Of a stretch of DNA of 32,500 nt, positions 32,474 through 32,500 are shown in pieces. Source of the stretch: Candidatus Thermoflexus tengchongensis. Its GTDB lineage: Bacteria > Chloroflexota > Anaerolineae > Thermoflexales > Thermoflexaceae. Every line of letters begins with the position of its first letter. Position 1 is the first letter of the stretch. The stretch is taken from positions 1 through 32,500 of the forward strand of contig JAEVEX010000045.1 in NCBI GenBank assembly GCA_016842085.1, in the 5' to 3' direction. Both the position numbers and the translations under genes were made by a program. The notes beneath the pieces were generated by a model. That model was not told the origin of the DNA. It searched no databases and saw only the letters and a program-made list of their open reading frames with translations.

Positions 32474-32500
32474 CATAAGCGCCACGGGAGATATGGGCCT

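Overview
The window is 32.5 kb of GC-rich bacterial chromosome carrying about 24 protein genes and no rRNA, tRNA, CRISPR array or full insertion sequence that I could recognise. The proteins (large multipass membrane proteins with extracytoplasmic beta domains, M29 aminopeptidase, DUF3109-like protein, bifunctional NAD(P)H-hydrate repair enzyme, GH63-like glucosidase, acetyltransferase-ABC ATPase fusion) and the frequent GTG/TTG starts fit a thermophilic Chloroflexota, perhaps Thermoflexus- or Anaerolineae-like. That placement is inference from protein style, not from a marker tree.

Layout. 1-4028 (+): a tight operon for GDP-deoxyhexose synthesis (rmd-like reductase cut by the window edge, gmd, phosphomannomutase) ending in a TatD nuclease. 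4140-5419 (+): a polyprenyl diphosphate synthase with its own good promoter and a strong intrinsic terminator. 5516-12043 (+): a cell-surface glycan block with a GT2 glycosyltransferase, a membrane protein that appears frameshifted, a PTPS-related giant membrane protein, and a HAD phosphatase, closed by a 15-bp bidirectional terminator. 12124-20818 (-): a secreted beta-rich protein with a repetitive Pro/Gly/Lys tail, a GH63-like glycosidase, two Tad pilus-type proteins, an NMNAT-like nucleotidyltransferase and NnrE-NnrD. 20819-21384: an intergenic region filled by a three-unit REP/BIME-like palindromic array. 21385-21771 (+): a small ASCH-domain protein, tail to tail with a minus-strand operon (27417 to 21842): M29 aminopeptidase, DUF3109-like protein, queA, sfsA and a GNAT-ABC ATPase fusion. 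27676-32500: a methyltransferase (-), a beta-propeller lipoprotein (+), rsmA (-), a small membrane-anchored protein (+), and a MITE-like foldback element next to a strong promoter at the right edge.

How the genes fit together. The first block makes nucleotide-activated 6-deoxy-mannose sugars. The polyprenyl synthase could supply the lipid carrier or quinone tail, and the GT2 and GT-C-like membrane proteins could use activated or lipid-linked sugars for surface polymers. NadD-like and NnrED deal with NAD synthesis and repair. QueA, RsmA and perhaps the ASCH and GNAT-ABC proteins concern RNA modification.

The points most worth a second look are the MITE-like element with perfect flanking direct repeats (32283-32436), the GNAT-ABC ATPase fusion beside an ASCH protein, the REP-like array, the 16-bp AT-rich inverted repeat upstream of the secreted protein, and the apparent frameshift near 7600-7635.
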